Shown here: positions 50,393-59,897 of the stretch, piece after piece
Numbering within the stretch: the first letter of the stretch is position 1
How the letters are laid out: the number at the start of each line of letters is the position of its first letter
Program-made: the position numbers and the translations under genes
NCBI RefSeq assembly: GCF_000022905.1
Contig: NC_012590.1
Location: 2,294,001-2,358,000, forward strand
From: Corynebacterium aurimucosum ATCC 700975
GTDB taxonomy: Bacteria > Actinomycetota > Actinomycetes > Mycobacteriales > Mycobacteriaceae
Direction: 5' to 3'
Length of the DNA: 64,000 nt
The notes under the pieces: generated by a model
Databases searched by the model: none
What the model saw: only the letters and a program-made list of their open reading frames with translations
What the model was told of the DNA's origin: nothing

Positions 50393-51304
50393 CTATTTCT
50401 TGACCGAGAACTTCGCGGAAATGACACGGGCCGCGATGTTGAGGATGGCGATGAGGATAACCAGCGTCAGCGCTGCTCCCCAGAGCTTATCCAGGACAGC
50501 CGGTTGTGCGCCGGCCTTGTACATGTCCAGCATCATCAGCGGCAGCGAGGACTGCGAGCCCTTGAACGCGTCCCAGTTGATGATGGAGGAGGAACCAACA
50601 AGGACCAGCACCGGAGAAGACTCACCCATCACGCGCGCAATCGCGAGCATGATACCGGTAACGATGCCGGACAGTGCGGTCGGCAGGACGATGCGAGCGA
50701 TGGTCTTCCACTTAGGAACGCCCAGTGCATAAGAGGCCTCACGAAGGTCCATGGGAACCACGCGGAGCATCTCTTCGGTGTTACGGACCACAATAGGAAT
50801 CATCAGCAGCACCAAGGAAAGCGCCACGGCGAAGCCGGAGCGGCCAAAGCCGAAGAGCGTAATCCACATAGCGAAAATAAACAGCGCGGCAACGATGGAC
50901 GGCACACCGGACAGGATGTCCACCATGAAAGTGGTGGTGCGGGCGAGCCAGCCACCCTTGGAATACTCCACCAGGTAGATAGCGGTGAAGATACCAATCG
51001 GGATGGAGATGATGGAGGCCAGAATGGTCTGGACGAAGGTACCAATGATGGCGTGAGCAGCACCTCCGCCTGCAACACTATTCATGACGCCGCGCTGGGA
51101 CGTGGTCCACCAATCGGCGCTGAAGATGATGCCGCTGCCGCGGGCGAAAAGCTCCCACAGAACCCATACCAGCGGGACCATGGCGAGGATCATGGCCGCC
51201 CACACCACGACGGTGGCGATGGTGTTCGTGGCCTTTCGGGAGCTGGAAATGTCCAGGAAGGTAGCGCCTGCGGAGGCAGGTTTCGCGTTTGCAGTAGTAG
51301 TCAT
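50393..51304 (-). CDS. pstA: Phosphate ABC transporter permease PstA
   Basis: 303 residues, six membrane helices. The EAA-type loop reads [31 protein letters not shown]. It forms the phosphate channel with PstC. It starts 13 bp after pstC and ends 53 bp before pstB. Confidence 0.95.
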   Translation of the reverse strand: MTTTANAKPASAGATFLDISSSRKATNTIATVVVWAAMILAMVPLVWVLWELFARGSGIIFSADWWTTSQRGVMNSVAGGGAAHAIIGTFVQTILASIISIPIGIFTAIYLVEYSKGGWLARTTTFMVDILSGVPSIVAALFIFAMWITLFGFGRSGFAVALSLVLLMIPIVVRNTEEMLRVVPMDLREASYALGVPKWKTIARIVLPTALSGIVTGIMLAIARVMGESSPVLVLVGSSSIINWDAFKGSQSSLPLMMLDMYKAGAQPAVLDKLWGAALTLVILIAILNIAARVISAKFSVKK

Positions 51305-51317
51305 TGAGTCCTCCTCC

Positions 51318-52364
51318 CTACTTCTTCTTCACAATGGCGCGGGCAATGGCATTGACCACGAAGGTCAGCAAGAACAGCATGAGGCCGGCGGCGATATAGG
51401 CACCAGCGCGCATCTCATTACCGAACTCTGCGGATGCCAGGGCGATGGCCATGGCGAAGGTCGTTCCGCCGTCGAAGAGCGAGAAGCGGAAGTCCACCAG
51501 CGGAGAGACAACCATGTACAGAGCCATGGTCTCACCCAGTGCACGCCCCAGACCAAGCATGGAACCAGCGATGTAGCCGGACATGCCGAAGGGCAGCACC
51601 GTCATGCGGATAACTTCCCAACGGGTGGCGCCCAGTGCCAAAGCGGACTCAATTTGACCAGGAGGGGTCTGTACGAAGACCTCACGCGCCGTGGCGGCGA
51701 TAATCGGGAGAATCATGACGGCCAGCACGATGCCACCGGTAAAAAGGTTACGGCCGGTAGCAAACGACGGCGAATTGTCAAAGACAGTGAAAAGGAAGAA
51801 CCCTCCGGCCCAAGACTCCAGCCACGAATAGAAGCCGGAGAGAGCCGGGCCAAGCACCTGCCAGCCCCACAGACCATAAACAATGGACGGGACAGCAGCG
51901 AGCATGTCCACGAGGAAGCCCAGCGGCTTGACCAGACGTGCGGGAGCGTAGTTGGACAGGAAGATGGCAATCGCCAGTGCAACCGGCATAGCCAGCAGCA
52001 GAGCGAAGACGGAGATCAGCACCGTGGTGCCAAACATGGTCGGGATACCGAACTTCATCGCGGAAGTATCGCTGGTCTCCCAGCGGCCACCGTAGGTGAA
52101 GAAGCCCAAGATGCCACCGTCGTTGACGCCCAAGGCAGGCACAGCACGCCACAGCAGGAAGCCTGCGATGGCAGCAATCATGACGGTAATCAAAGTAGCC
52201 GAAGCAGAAGAAAGGAATTCGAAGATTCGGTCGCCCGGTCGCTTAACTCCACTACTGGAGGTTGCGGTGGCAAGTTCTTCGGATCCGCCGGTAGAGAGCC
52301 GCTCAGCAGCGGGGACTGAAAGTTCCGTCTGCTCTGGCGCCGTGGTGAGATTATTGTCTGCCAT
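51318..52364 (-). CDS. pstC: Phosphate ABC transporter permease PstC
   Basis: 348 residues, six membrane helices after a ~45-residue cytoplasmic N-terminus rich in Ser/Thr. The permease loop is QIESALALGATRWEVIRMTVLPFGMSGYIAG. MPVALAIAIFLSNYAPARL and AVPSIVYGLWGW are PstC-type segments. It follows pstS by 122 bp. Confidence 0.95.
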   Translation of the reverse strand: MADNNLTTAPEQTELSVPAAERLSTGGSEELATATSSSGVKRPGDRIFEFLSSASATLITVMIAAIAGFLLWRAVPALGVNDGGILGFFTYGGRWETSDTSAMKFGIPTMFGTTVLISVFALLLAMPVALAIAIFLSNYAPARLVKPLGFLVDMLAAVPSIVYGLWGWQVLGPALSGFYSWLESWAGGFFLFTVFDNSPSFATGRNLFTGGIVLAVMILPIIAATAREVFVQTPPGQIESALALGATRWEVIRMTVLPFGMSGYIAGSMLGLGRALGETMALYMVVSPLVDFRFSLFDGGTTFAMAIALASAEFGNEMRAGAYIAAGLMLFLLTFVVNAIARAIVKKK

Positions 52365-52486
52365 GAGACGTTCTAATCCTTTTCAGCGTTAAGAATGGAA
52401 TTTGTCGTTACATACCTGCGCCCCCAAAGCGCGAATCGAGTGCGGCAGTGGGGGCGAGAGATATTAGCTTTATGAAGCTCTAGCGC

Positions 52487-53596
52487 TTACTGCAGAGCGT
52501 CGACAGCAGCCTTCAGCTTGTCCAGGTGTGCACCCTCAACCGGGATGAAGCCCTGGGAAGCGAGCTGGTCATCCTGGTGATCCAGGACGGTGTTGAAGAA
52601 GGCCTTGACCAGAGCGGAGGTCTCCTCATCGTAACCAGCGGAGCACACGATGTTGTAGGTGGTCAGGATGAGCGGGTATGCACCCTCATCGTCGGAAGCG
52701 AACAGAGCGTCGGAGTCAACAACCATGTTGTGCTCGGACTCGGTCTCCTTGAACTCCAGGTTCTCCAGAGCAACGTTGACGGACTCGGTGTTCAGCTCAA
52801 CCGGGCCGTGGCCGAAGTCGATCTTTGCCTTCTGAACGCCGTCTGCTTCCTTCTGGTCGGCGAAGCCGGACTCAACGTAGGTGATAGCACCCTTGATGTT
52901 GGCAACCTGGTCAGCAACACCAGCGGAGCCGTTGGCGCCCTCACCAACTGCATCCGGGAACTGCTTGCCCTCGGTGTCCCAATCGCCGGTAGCGGCCTTC
53001 AGGAACTTCTGGAAGTTAGCGGAGGTACCAGACTCATCGGAGCGGAAGATAACGGTGATGTCCTCGTCCGGCAGGTCGGTGCCTTCGTTGTCAGCAGCGA
53101 TTGCCTCATCGTTCCACTTGGTGATGTCACCCTTGAAGATCTTAGCCAGGGTCTCGGTGGACAGGTTGATCTCAGTGCCCTCGAGGTTGTACGCGATAGC
53201 AACCGGACCGATGGTGGTCGGCAGGTGCCATGCCTCGTTGCCGCCACAGCGCTCAGCGGCAGCCTCAACCTCGCCATCGTCTTCCTTCAGAGCAGAGTCG
53301 GAACCAGCGAAGTCAGCCTGGCCGTTGGTGAAGGCCTCAACACCAGCGCCGGAACCAGAAGCGTTGTAGGACAGGGAAGCGTTCGGGTGATCCTCAGAGA
53401 AGGCAGTCTGGAAGTAAGACATTGCGTTCTGCTGGGAGGACGCGCCGTCACCGACGAGCTCGCCGGAGACGTCAGAACCCTCGGAGCCGCCTTCAGCGGA
53501 GCCGGAGTCGTTGGACTCGGAGCAAGCGACGAGAGCGGTGGAGGTGGCGGCGACGATGCCGAAGATAGCGGCAGTGCGCTTGAAGTTGCGGATCAC
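52487..53596 (-). CDS. pstS: Phosphate-binding lipoprotein PstS
   Basis: 369 residues. Signal peptide with a lipobox ALVAC near residue 25, so the mature protein is lipid-anchored outside the membrane. The phosphate-binding fold shows GDGASSQQNAMSYFQ, SYNASGSGAGVEAF, DFAGSDSAL and VIFRSDESGTSANFQKFL, whose Ser/Thr/Asp/Arg residues hold phosphate. GTG 53596 chosen since GAAAGG lies 6 nt upstream; the frame extends to 53674. First gene of pstSCAB, under probable PhoP control. Confidence 0.95.
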   Translation of the reverse strand: MIRNFKRTAAIFGIVAATSTALVACSESNDSGSAEGGSEGSDVSGELVGDGASSQQNAMSYFQTAFSEDHPNASLSYNASGSGAGVEAFTNGQADFAGSDSALKEDDGEVEAAAERCGGNEAWHLPTTIGPVAIAYNLEGTEINLSTETLAKIFKGDITKWNDEAIAADNEGTDLPDEDITVIFRSDESGTSANFQKFLKAATGDWDTEGKQFPDAVGEGANGSAGVADQVANIKGAITYVESGFADQKEADGVQKAKIDFGHGPVELNTESVNVALENLEFKETESEHNMVVDSDALFASDDEGAYPLILTTYNIVCSAGYDEETSALVKAFFNTVLDHQDDQLASQGFIPVEGAHLDKLKAAVDALQ

Positions 53597-53720
53597 GGGA
53601 AACCTTTCCGGTGCGGATACAAGAGAATGATTGTCCGAGAAAACCGTTCGCTGCCGTTCTTTAAAGGCGAGCACGATTAACTCACGGGAAGTAAAGCTAT
53701 ATCGGGTGGGTTAACCCCAC

Positions 53721-53749
53721 AGGGATCAAGAGATGAACAATCGGTGAAC
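53721..53749 (-). promoter_or_regulatory. PHO-box-like direct repeats before pstS
   Basis: Minus-strand GTTCACCGATT and GTTCATCTCTT are adjacent 11-bp units (53749-53728), followed by a weaker GATCCCT unit at the same spacing. This fits actinobacterial PhoP sites made of 11-nt repeats starting GTTCAYC. A -10-like TATAGC lies at 53696-53701. Confidence 0.65.
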
Positions 53750-53770
53750 TTGTACCAAAAGGCGGTGAGG

Positions 53771-54685
53771 CTAGTCACTTTTCGCCCAGACGCAGTGTTC
53801 CTCTGCAATGGAGAAACCCAAACGCTCATAGGCCTTTACTGCAGGATCATTGTCCGCCTCGACGTATAAAATGACCTTGTCCGCGCCTTTTTCCACCATG
53901 CGCTGCAGCCCTGCAGTGAGCAGTGGCCCACCGAGCCCACGCCCGCGGTAGTCCTCAGCCAGCCCCACAACATAGACCTCGCCGAAGGCTGGGGTGTCCT
54001 CCGCATGCCATTTCAGCCAGTGAAAACCGGCCATGGTTGGGGCGCTGTGCGCACCACCGTGCGAATCCCACAGGAATAGCACGTCGGCAGGATCGAACCA
54101 TTCAGCTTCCATCCCGCGGTGTAGGCGCTCCAAGTCCCAGCCTCCTTGCTCCGGATGCCAGGAGAAGGCCTCGTTGTTGGTGCGTACCCATTCCGCCTCG
54201 ACGTGCTCACGTCCGAAGCGCTCCACCGACTCGGTGTAGGTCTGAATCTCTAGCCCGTCAACCGTTGTGGGCGCCTCTTCCGCTGCACGTAGGTCCCGGC
54301 CCTCAATAGCCATGACGAGCAGGCGCCTGACGACGTCCATCTCATTACGCTTCGCCAGCGCCTGGGCGGCCGGGAGGTTGCCATGTGCCCAGATCTGGGG
54401 GGATGCCGGGAGGGCGTCGACAAGCGCCTTCCCTATCCCTCGCCCACGGTTGTCCACACCGACAAAGAGCTCCACGGTCTGCCCGTCGAGGGCAGCCACA
54501 CCGAGCACCTCGTCGCCCTCGATGGCGAGGAGATGGCGGTGGCCCAGGCGGTCATCCCGCAGCCCGATAAGAAACTGCTCTGAGAGAGGCGCAACGCCAT
54601 CGTGTGTTTCCGCCGCTGCAGCAAGTTCTTCCACGCGCTGCGCGAGATCTAGATTCTGCGGCACAGTATTGGTCTCTATATTCAT
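53771..54685 (-). CDS. mshD: Mycothiol synthase MshD
   Basis: 304 residues made of two GNAT domains. It acetylates Cys-GlcN-Ins with acetyl-CoA in the last step of mycothiol synthesis, the main low-molecular thiol of actinobacteria. The N-terminal domain has VDNRGRGIGKALVDAL and the active C-terminal one has GLAEDYRGRGLGGPLLTAGL followed by ILYVEADNDPAVKAYERLGF. ATG 54685 chosen; the GTG 9 nt upstream belongs to the GGTGGGAAG ribosome-binding region. Next to pstS as in C. glutamicum. Confidence 0.95.
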   Translation of the reverse strand: MNIETNTVPQNLDLAQRVEELAAAAETHDGVAPLSEQFLIGLRDDRLGHRHLLAIEGDEVLGVAALDGQTVELFVGVDNRGRGIGKALVDALPASPQIWAHGNLPAAQALAKRNEMDVVRRLLVMAIEGRDLRAAEEAPTTVDGLEIQTYTESVERFGREHVEAEWVRTNNEAFSWHPEQGGWDLERLHRGMEAEWFDPADVLFLWDSHGGAHSAPTMAGFHWLKWHAEDTPAFGEVYVVGLAEDYRGRGLGGPLLTAGLQRMVEKGADKVILYVEADNDPAVKAYERLGFSIAEEHCVWAKSD

Positions 54686-54718
54686 GCTTCCCACCCTACG
54701 TGCGGTAGTAATAGAGGG

Positions 54719-55555
54719 GTGACCGTCATCTATCTCAGCCGCAACCTCGTACGTCTTGCCGCCGTCGCGGGAGTGGTCCTGACCGCATGGCTGGCGGATT
54801 CAGCAGTAGCGATGCATGCGGAACACACCGTGGCCCAGCAGGCGAAGACCAGCTCCCAGCTGGAAAACACACCGAATGTGTATATCGGCGGAGTCCCCTT
54901 TACCCTGGGCGCATTCACCAAGGAGATCCCCTACCTGGAAGTTAAGTCTTCTGACGTGGAGGTTCCCAAGCTCGGCATGGTCAATGCCTCAACTACTCTG
55001 CGCGACATCACGATCCGCCCCGAGCAGCTCTTCAGCGGCGAGCTGGAAGGCTCGCCGGTGTCGACCTACACGCGCAGCATCAGCCTCGATGGTGTGGCCT
55101 TGGGCCGCATGCTGGGCATTACCGATCTGTCCATTGCCAACCCCGATGACATGTCCCCCACCGGCGGGACCTCGGCCGAAGCTGAGCTCACCGGCACACT
55201 TCCGGGAGATAACACCAAGTCCACCGCGACGGTGACGCTGCGCCTCGTCGGCCCAGAGTTTCGCATGAGCGTCTATGGAACCGATGATGAACGCCTCAAG
55301 AAGGCTTTCGGTTTGGTCTTGGATACCCGCCAGCTCCCCCTGCCTTCCCAAGCCACCTCCGTAAAACTGCACGGCGGCTCCATCACCTTCGAGGTGCAGC
55401 GCCGCAACATCACGTTGAAGACGGCGCAGCTCTCACCGCTGGAGATCGACGGCTCGGAAGAAAAGGCCGTTGAAGATGCAGCGCAGAAGGCACAGGACAC
55501 GGCCAATGAGGTGGGTAGTGCGCCGACGACGCCACCGAGTTGGCGCCAAAACTAG
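54719..55555 (+). CDS. lmeA: LmeA-like (DUF2993) exported protein
   Basis: 278 residues. An N-terminal hydrophobic segment (LVRLAAVAGVVLTAWLADSA) acts as signal peptide or anchor, followed by a DUF2993 domain (VYIGGVPFTLGAFTKEIPYL, later VSTYTRSISLDGVALGRMLG). The mycobacterial member LmeA binds phospholipids and supports mannan chain elongation of lipomannan in the periplasm. The Ala/Asp-rich tail is disordered. GTG 54719 lacks a clear ribosome-binding site. Divergent from mshD; the stop overlaps by 4 bp with the end of the next, convergent gene. Confidence 0.75.
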   Translation: MTVIYLSRNLVRLAAVAGVVLTAWLADSAVAMHAEHTVAQQAKTSSQLENTPNVYIGGVPFTLGAFTKEIPYLEVKSSDVEVPKLGMVNASTTLRDITIRPEQLFSGELEGSPVSTYTRSISLDGVALGRMLGITDLSIANPDDMSPTGGTSAEAELTGTLPGDNTKSTATVTLRLVGPEFRMSVYGTDDERLKKAFGLVLDTRQLPLPSQATSVKLHGGSITFEVQRRNITLKTAQLSPLEIDGSEEKAVEDAAQKAQDTANEVGSAPTTPPSWRQN

Positions 55556-56592
55556 TTGATTCGAACGAGGTCCCGCAGGATCCTGCGGATGTTGCGGTGC
55601 ATAGGCGGGGCCGGATCGACGGGGGCGAAGACTTCCAGCGCGTCCGCTTCCGATTCCAAGTGGACCTCCGTGAAAGTGCCCTCCGACTCCCCGTCTGCCT
55701 GGAAACGGTGCGGCTTCGGGCACACCAGATCCACCGCGACAGCATCCTCGAAGTGCAGCGTGCGGGCATCCGTGACTTTATTCAGCCAGTGGCGGTGATC
55801 CACGCCGAAGAGGTGGAGCACGCCGACGAGACCATCAATGCCGCCGAGGTCTGACACCCCGAAGAGGCCAAGCCCTTGGTCGAAGGAGTTGCGCGGATTA
55901 GTCACCACGGGCAGTGGGCCGAGGAAAGTCCACGGGTTGGTGTTGGAGGTGAACATGACGGGTACGTCATCAGCCGCGAAGGTTTCTCCTGCACTCGAGC
56001 GCGCACGAACGCTAATGCGCGGTGGGCGGATGCGGGCGCGCTGATATGCCTGAAAGGCCACCGCCAGGTAGCGCAGCGGGGTGGCCGAAAAGCCCATCTC
56101 CCGAGCACGGTCCACGCGAGCCAGCACGTCAGCATCCAGCCCGAAACCAGCATTGACCGCGAACCATCTGTCATTCCACACGCCTAAGGAGACGGTGCGG
56201 CGCGTATTGCGCTCCAGCATCCGAGCCAACACGTGCGCTGCCTCGACTGGGGTATTGGGGAAACCAAGGGCGCGAACGAAGACATTGGCGGAACCAGTGG
56301 GGATCACTGCGAGCACTGGAATCTCCTGGGGGCTGGGACGATTTGCGGAATCTGCAGGACCCAGCAGCCCGTTGACAACCTCATTCACCGTGCCATCGCC
56401 ACCGAAGACCAAGATGACATCGAAGTCTTCCCGCGTCATGCCACGCACCATATCCTGGGCATGCCCCGGGTAATGCGTGAAGCGAGCCAGCAGCTGCAGC
56501 CCCTCCACGTCCCGAATAACGGGCAGAACCTCGCGAAAAAGGGCCGAATTCTGGCTCGTGGAGTTCGGGTTTGAGATCAGCAAAACGCGCAT
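55552..56592 (-). CDS. Diacylglycerol kinase family protein
   Basis: 346 residues. The DAGK catalytic domain is clear: VLLISNPNSTSQNS at the N-terminus and VILVFGGDGTVNEVVNGLLG (the GGDGT nucleotide motif), then VIPTGSANVFVRALGFP. Members phosphorylate diacylglycerol, sphingoid bases or related lipids; in corynebacteria the substrate may relate to phosphatidylinositol mannoside lipids, but this is not shown. ATG 56592 has GGGAG just upstream. Confidence 0.9.
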   Translation of the reverse strand: MRVLLISNPNSTSQNSALFREVLPVIRDVEGLQLLARFTHYPGHAQDMVRGMTREDFDVILVFGGDGTVNEVVNGLLGPADSANRPSPQEIPVLAVIPTGSANVFVRALGFPNTPVEAAHVLARMLERNTRRTVSLGVWNDRWFAVNAGFGLDADVLARVDRAREMGFSATPLRYLAVAFQAYQRARIRPPRISVRARSSAGETFAADDVPVMFTSNTNPWTFLGPLPVVTNPRNSFDQGLGLFGVSDLGGIDGLVGVLHLFGVDHRHWLNKVTDARTLHFEDAVAVDLVCPKPHRFQADGESEGTFTEVHLESEADALEVFAPVDPAPPMHRNIRRILRDLVRIN

Positions 56593-56655
56593 GGCTCCCA
56601 AGACTACTGGAGCCTAGTGGTTTCCGTGATGCCACCACGACTACGCTGGGGCAGC

Positions 56656-57330
56656 ATGAGCGAACAGACTAATAGTGAAAACCAGACAGAAAATACCCAC
56701 CCGGAGAACACCAAGATCGACGGCAACGCAGCCGTTAACCAAGCTGCTGAAGCGTGGAAGGACGCTGCCTCCCGCAACATTCCTACCGTTGATGTGGCTG
56801 ATAACCCTCTGCCGGATGAGACGGCGAACCTACGCCAGGGCCCCTCACTGCACGATGGCCTCCTGGGGCTTCTCCCCCTCGTCGGTGTTTGGCAGGGCGA
56901 AGGCCAGGCTCACAGCACCGACGGCGAGCAGTACGCCTTTGGACAGCAGCTCATCATCGCCCACGACGGTGAGAACTACCTGACCTACACCTCCCGCACC
57001 TGGAAGATCGATTCCGAGGGCAAGCCGGTGGGCCCGGACGTCCGCGAGTCCGGATTCTGGCGCATCTCCCTCAAAGACGAGATTGAGATGACCTACACCT
57101 CCTCCAACGGCATCAACGAGATCTTCTACGGCTCGCTGTTCAACGAGCGCGCCTGGCAGCTGGAATCTGCGTCCACCATGGTCACGGAAACTGGGCCTAC
57201 CAACCTCGGCCCCGGCAAGCGCATGTACGGCCTCATGCCGAACAACAACCTGGGCTGGGTAGATGAGCGGCTTGTCGACGGCGAAATGCGCCCCTTCATG
57301 TCCGCCGAGCTCACCCGCGTAGCGGGCTAA
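56656..57330 (+). CDS. Nitrobindin-like beta-barrel protein lacking the heme histidine
   Basis: 224 residues. After a ~65-residue polar N-terminal tail comes a nitrobindin/THAP4 lipocalin-like barrel: LVGVWQGEGQAHSTDGEQYAFGQQL and ESGFWRISLKDEIEM. True nitrobindins hold ferric heme through a His in the last strand (HL-A-L-R). Here the same place reads RPFMSAELTRVAG, with Phe in place of His, so heme binding is doubtful; this is the 'nitrobindin-like' type known in corynebacteria. ATG 56656 chosen. Ligand unknown. Confidence 0.8.
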   Translation: MSEQTNSENQTENTHPENTKIDGNAAVNQAAEAWKDAASRNIPTVDVADNPLPDETANLRQGPSLHDGLLGLLPLVGVWQGEGQAHSTDGEQYAFGQQLIIAHDGENYLTYTSRTWKIDSEGKPVGPDVRESGFWRISLKDEIEMTYTSSNGINEIFYGSLFNERAWQLESASTMVTETGPTNLGPGKRMYGLMPNNNLGWVDERLVDGEMRPFMSAELTRVAG

Positions 57331-57383
57331 TCAGCAGGCGAGCTAGCTGAGCTAGCTAACGCTAGGTCGTAGTACGAGGGAAT

Positions 57384-58271
57384 CTAGCGGGCCAGGGCGG
57401 CGTCGATCAGCGCGCGTATTTCTTCCGCGTTCGCCGGCGCCTTGAGCTTCTTGCCATCCAGGCGCGTCACACGTACCGCCGTGCGCACTGAGGATACTAG
57501 CCATACCGAGTCAGCTTCCTCGAGGTAGCGCAGGTCAAGCTCCTTCGCCTTGCAGCGATAGCCCTGCTCGGAGGCGTATTCGAAGAGCGCCGCTTGCGTC
57601 GTGCCGGGCAAAATGCCCTTACCCGCGGGCGTGCGCAGCTTCGACCCCTTGACTGCCACCACGGTAGAGGTGGCACCTTCCAGCACCAGTCCCGTATCGG
57701 GATCAGTAAAGATCACATCATCAAACCCGCGCTCGCGCGCCAGGCGCAGCGTGGCCATAGTGGCCGCATAATTCAGCGTTTTCGCCGGTAGCTCCTCCGC
57801 TACTTGCCACAGACGCGGGGTGCTCATCACCTTGACGCCGGTTTCGCGCTGCGCCACAACCGCGTCCGGAACCTCCTGAACCACTACCCAGGCCGTGGGC
57901 ACCCCGGTAGAAGCGCGGCCGCGGGTATAGGTCCACGTGCACTTGGCTTCTCGCGACGAGCCTTTCTCTCCCTCCGCGCCGTCGGGGCCATAGAAGTCCG
58001 CGATGGCCAACTCAGTGGCTTCTTGCCACTTGTGCATCGGCGGCTCCGGCAGATCGAGCGCGCGGGCGGAATGCCGGAAGCGCTCCGCGTGGCGGTGAAA
58101 GTTAGCGGCCTTGCCATTGCGAACAAGGAGGGATTCGAAGATCCCATCGCCGCGCGTCACCGCGGCATCATCCCAATAGACCAACGGAAGGTTCGGCATA
58201 TGGCGCCGCACCGACCCTCCAAACGGTTCCACAACGTAGATAACCGGCTCTTTCCTGCGCTGAAGGCTCAT
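57384..58271 (-). CDS. pabC: Aminodeoxychorismate lyase (class IV aminotransferase)
   Basis: 295 residues. Class IV PLP fold: RGDGIFESLLVRNGKAANFHRHAERF, PLP lysine in LPAKTLNYAATMATLRLARERG, and phosphate-binding LEGATSTVVAVKG, LPGTTQAAL. PabC releases 4-aminobenzoate for folate synthesis. A branched-chain or D-amino-acid aminotransferase role is less likely given the length and lack of other signatures. It is divergent from the folate-binding ygfZ gene (30 bp between starts), which supports a folate link. Confidence 0.82.
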   Translation of the reverse strand: MSLQRRKEPVIYVVEPFGGSVRRHMPNLPLVYWDDAAVTRGDGIFESLLVRNGKAANFHRHAERFRHSARALDLPEPPMHKWQEATELAIADFYGPDGAEGEKGSSREAKCTWTYTRGRASTGVPTAWVVVQEVPDAVVAQRETGVKVMSTPRLWQVAEELPAKTLNYAATMATLRLARERGFDDVIFTDPDTGLVLEGATSTVVAVKGSKLRTPAGKGILPGTTQAALFEYASEQGYRCKAKELDLRYLEEADSVWLVSSVRTAVRVTRLDGKKLKAPANAEEIRALIDAALAR

Positions 58272-58301
58272 AGACCCGATTATGCCCTACCATCGGAGGG
58301 C

Positions 58302-59363
58302 GTGAGTTACTCTTCGCCACTTCTTTCCCGGCCCGGAGCCGCTGAGTTCCAGGGCACCACGCTTGTCGATGCCTCCGGGGTCCCCTGGCACTATGGAAAC
58401 CCCCTCGTGGAGCAGCGCGCGGTAGAGACAGGCTCCGCCATCATCGACCGCTCCCATCGCCGCGTCATCGCGGTATCTGGCCCCGATGCCCGCGCCTTCC
58501 TGCATAACCTCCTGAGTCAGAAGCTCGACGACGTGGACAGCGGCTTTTCCGCAGGCGCCCTTGACCTCAACATTCAGGGCCACGTCCTGCACCACATGGA
58601 TCTGTCCTTCGACGGGGAAACCTTCTACCTCGACGTGCCCACAGCACAGTTCGAATCTTTGCGGGATTTCCTAACCGCTATGGTGTTCTGGTCCCAGGTC
58701 ACCGTGGAGGAAGCAGACGCAGCGGTCATCACGGTTCTGGGACAGCCACTGCAGAAACCTTCTGCGGCCTTGGTCGAGCGTTCCGTGCAGTGGCCAGGCT
58801 GCCCACGCCAGGATTTCCTCGTGCCGCGCCAGCAGCTGGATGCTGCCGTAGCAGAGCTAGAGAAGCAGGGCGGAAGCCTAGCGGGTCTCATGGCTTATAC
58901 CGCGGAGCGGGTTCGCGCACGTGAGCCCGAACTAGCCGGTGACCTTGATGAGAAAACCATCGCCCATGAGGTCCCACAATGGATCCGGCGCAACGACGAT
59001 GTCCCCGCATTCGTTCACCTAGAAAAAGGTTGCTACCGCGGACAGGAGACAGTAGCGCGCGTAGAAAACCTCGGCCGGTCTCCCCGTTTGCTGGTGATGC
59101 TTTACCTCGACGGGTCTGCTCCAGAGCGTCCCGATAGCGGCGCCGACATCACGCTCGGGGGCCGGCGCGTCGGCAGGCTCGGCACCGTGGTGGAGGATTG
59201 CGATTATGGCCCCATCGCCCTTGGTCTGATTAAGCGCAGCGCTCTCAACCACGGGGATCTGAACATTGGCCCTGTGGCGGCGTCGGTTGAACCAGATTCC
59301 ATCCCCACTGATGAGGGCCCCAAGGCCGGGCGCGCCGCTGTAGACCGCCTGCGCGGGAAATAG
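58302..59363 (+). CDS. ygfZ: YgfZ/GcvT-family folate-binding protein
   Basis: 353 residues. The signature KGCYRGQETVARVENLGR (K-G-C-Y-x-G-Q-E) marks the YgfZ/IBA57 group, folate-dependent helpers in iron-sulfur enzyme maturation and repair; the N-terminal GcvT-like domain includes HRRVIAVSGPDARAFLHNLL. Start chosen at GTG 58302; GGAGG is very close upstream, and the frame also extends much further into antisense pabC, which is not credible. Confidence in the family is high, in the start moderate. Confidence 0.88.
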   Translation: MSYSSPLLSRPGAAEFQGTTLVDASGVPWHYGNPLVEQRAVETGSAIIDRSHRRVIAVSGPDARAFLHNLLSQKLDDVDSGFSAGALDLNIQGHVLHHMDLSFDGETFYLDVPTAQFESLRDFLTAMVFWSQVTVEEADAAVITVLGQPLQKPSAALVERSVQWPGCPRQDFLVPRQQLDAAVAELEKQGGSLAGLMAYTAERVRAREPELAGDLDEKTIAHEVPQWIRRNDDVPAFVHLEKGCYRGQETVARVENLGRSPRLLVMLYLDGSAPERPDSGADITLGGRRVGRLGTVVEDCDYGPIALGLIKRSALNHGDLNIGPVAASVEPDSIPTDEGPKAGRAAVDRLRGK

Positions 59364-59551
59364 TGGCGAATTACACATTCGCCTCTTCTCCGCGGGCTAC
59401 AGCCCTTTTCTGCGCGACGCTGGGGGGTAGTTCGGAATTTTTTCGTCACACAGGCTATGGTGTCTTACAGGAACATACACATATCTGACTAAGACGATGG
59501 GGCGGCCAAGAATCCCTGGACCGCCCTACACACCTCAAGGGGGTCATGCAC

Positions 59552-59779
59552 ATGGGACGCGGACGCGCAAAGGCAAAGCAGACCAAAGTTGCACGCCAGC
59601 TGAAGTACAATTCGCCCGAGATGGATCTGGATTCGCTCCAGCGTGAACTCGCCTCACAAAACTCCAAGCGCTCCCGCGATGAGGACGAGGACCCGTACTC
59701 GGAGTACGCGGACTACGAAGACTATGCGGATCGCTGGGACTCGAACGAGTGGGATGAGGATGATTCCGACGCACGCTAA
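59552..59779 (+). CDS. DUF3073 family small acidic-tailed protein
   Basis: 75 residues. A basic start (MGRGRAKAKQTKVARQLKYN) is followed by an acidic tail rich in Asp, Glu, Tyr (DEDEDPYSEYADYEDYADRW). This is the DUF3073 family, common and conserved in actinobacteria, function unknown; the basic head and acidic tail suggest nucleic acid or ribosome association (inference). ATG 59552 has AGGGGG 8 nt upstream; ATG 59546 is too close to it. Confidence 0.85.
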   Translation: MGRGRAKAKQTKVARQLKYNSPEMDLDSLQRELASQNSKRSRDEDEDPYSEYADYEDYADRWDSNEWDEDDSDAR

Positions 59780-59820
59780 GCGCGTGGATCACTTCCCCAC
59801 CGTGCACAGCACGTAAGCAA

Positions 59821-59868
59821 AGGGCCGGCAAGCTTCCCCCTCAATAAGAGGAGGAAACTGCCGGCCCT
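59821..59868. terminator. Bidirectional terminator between DUF3073 gene and purM
   Basis: AGGGCCGGCA / TGCCGGCCCT arms with a 28-nt loop between two convergent genes, followed by GTTCCTTT on the plus strand. Confidence 0.75.
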
Positions 59869-59897
59869 GTTCCTTTCCCAGGTTCCGTGCCTAGGAC

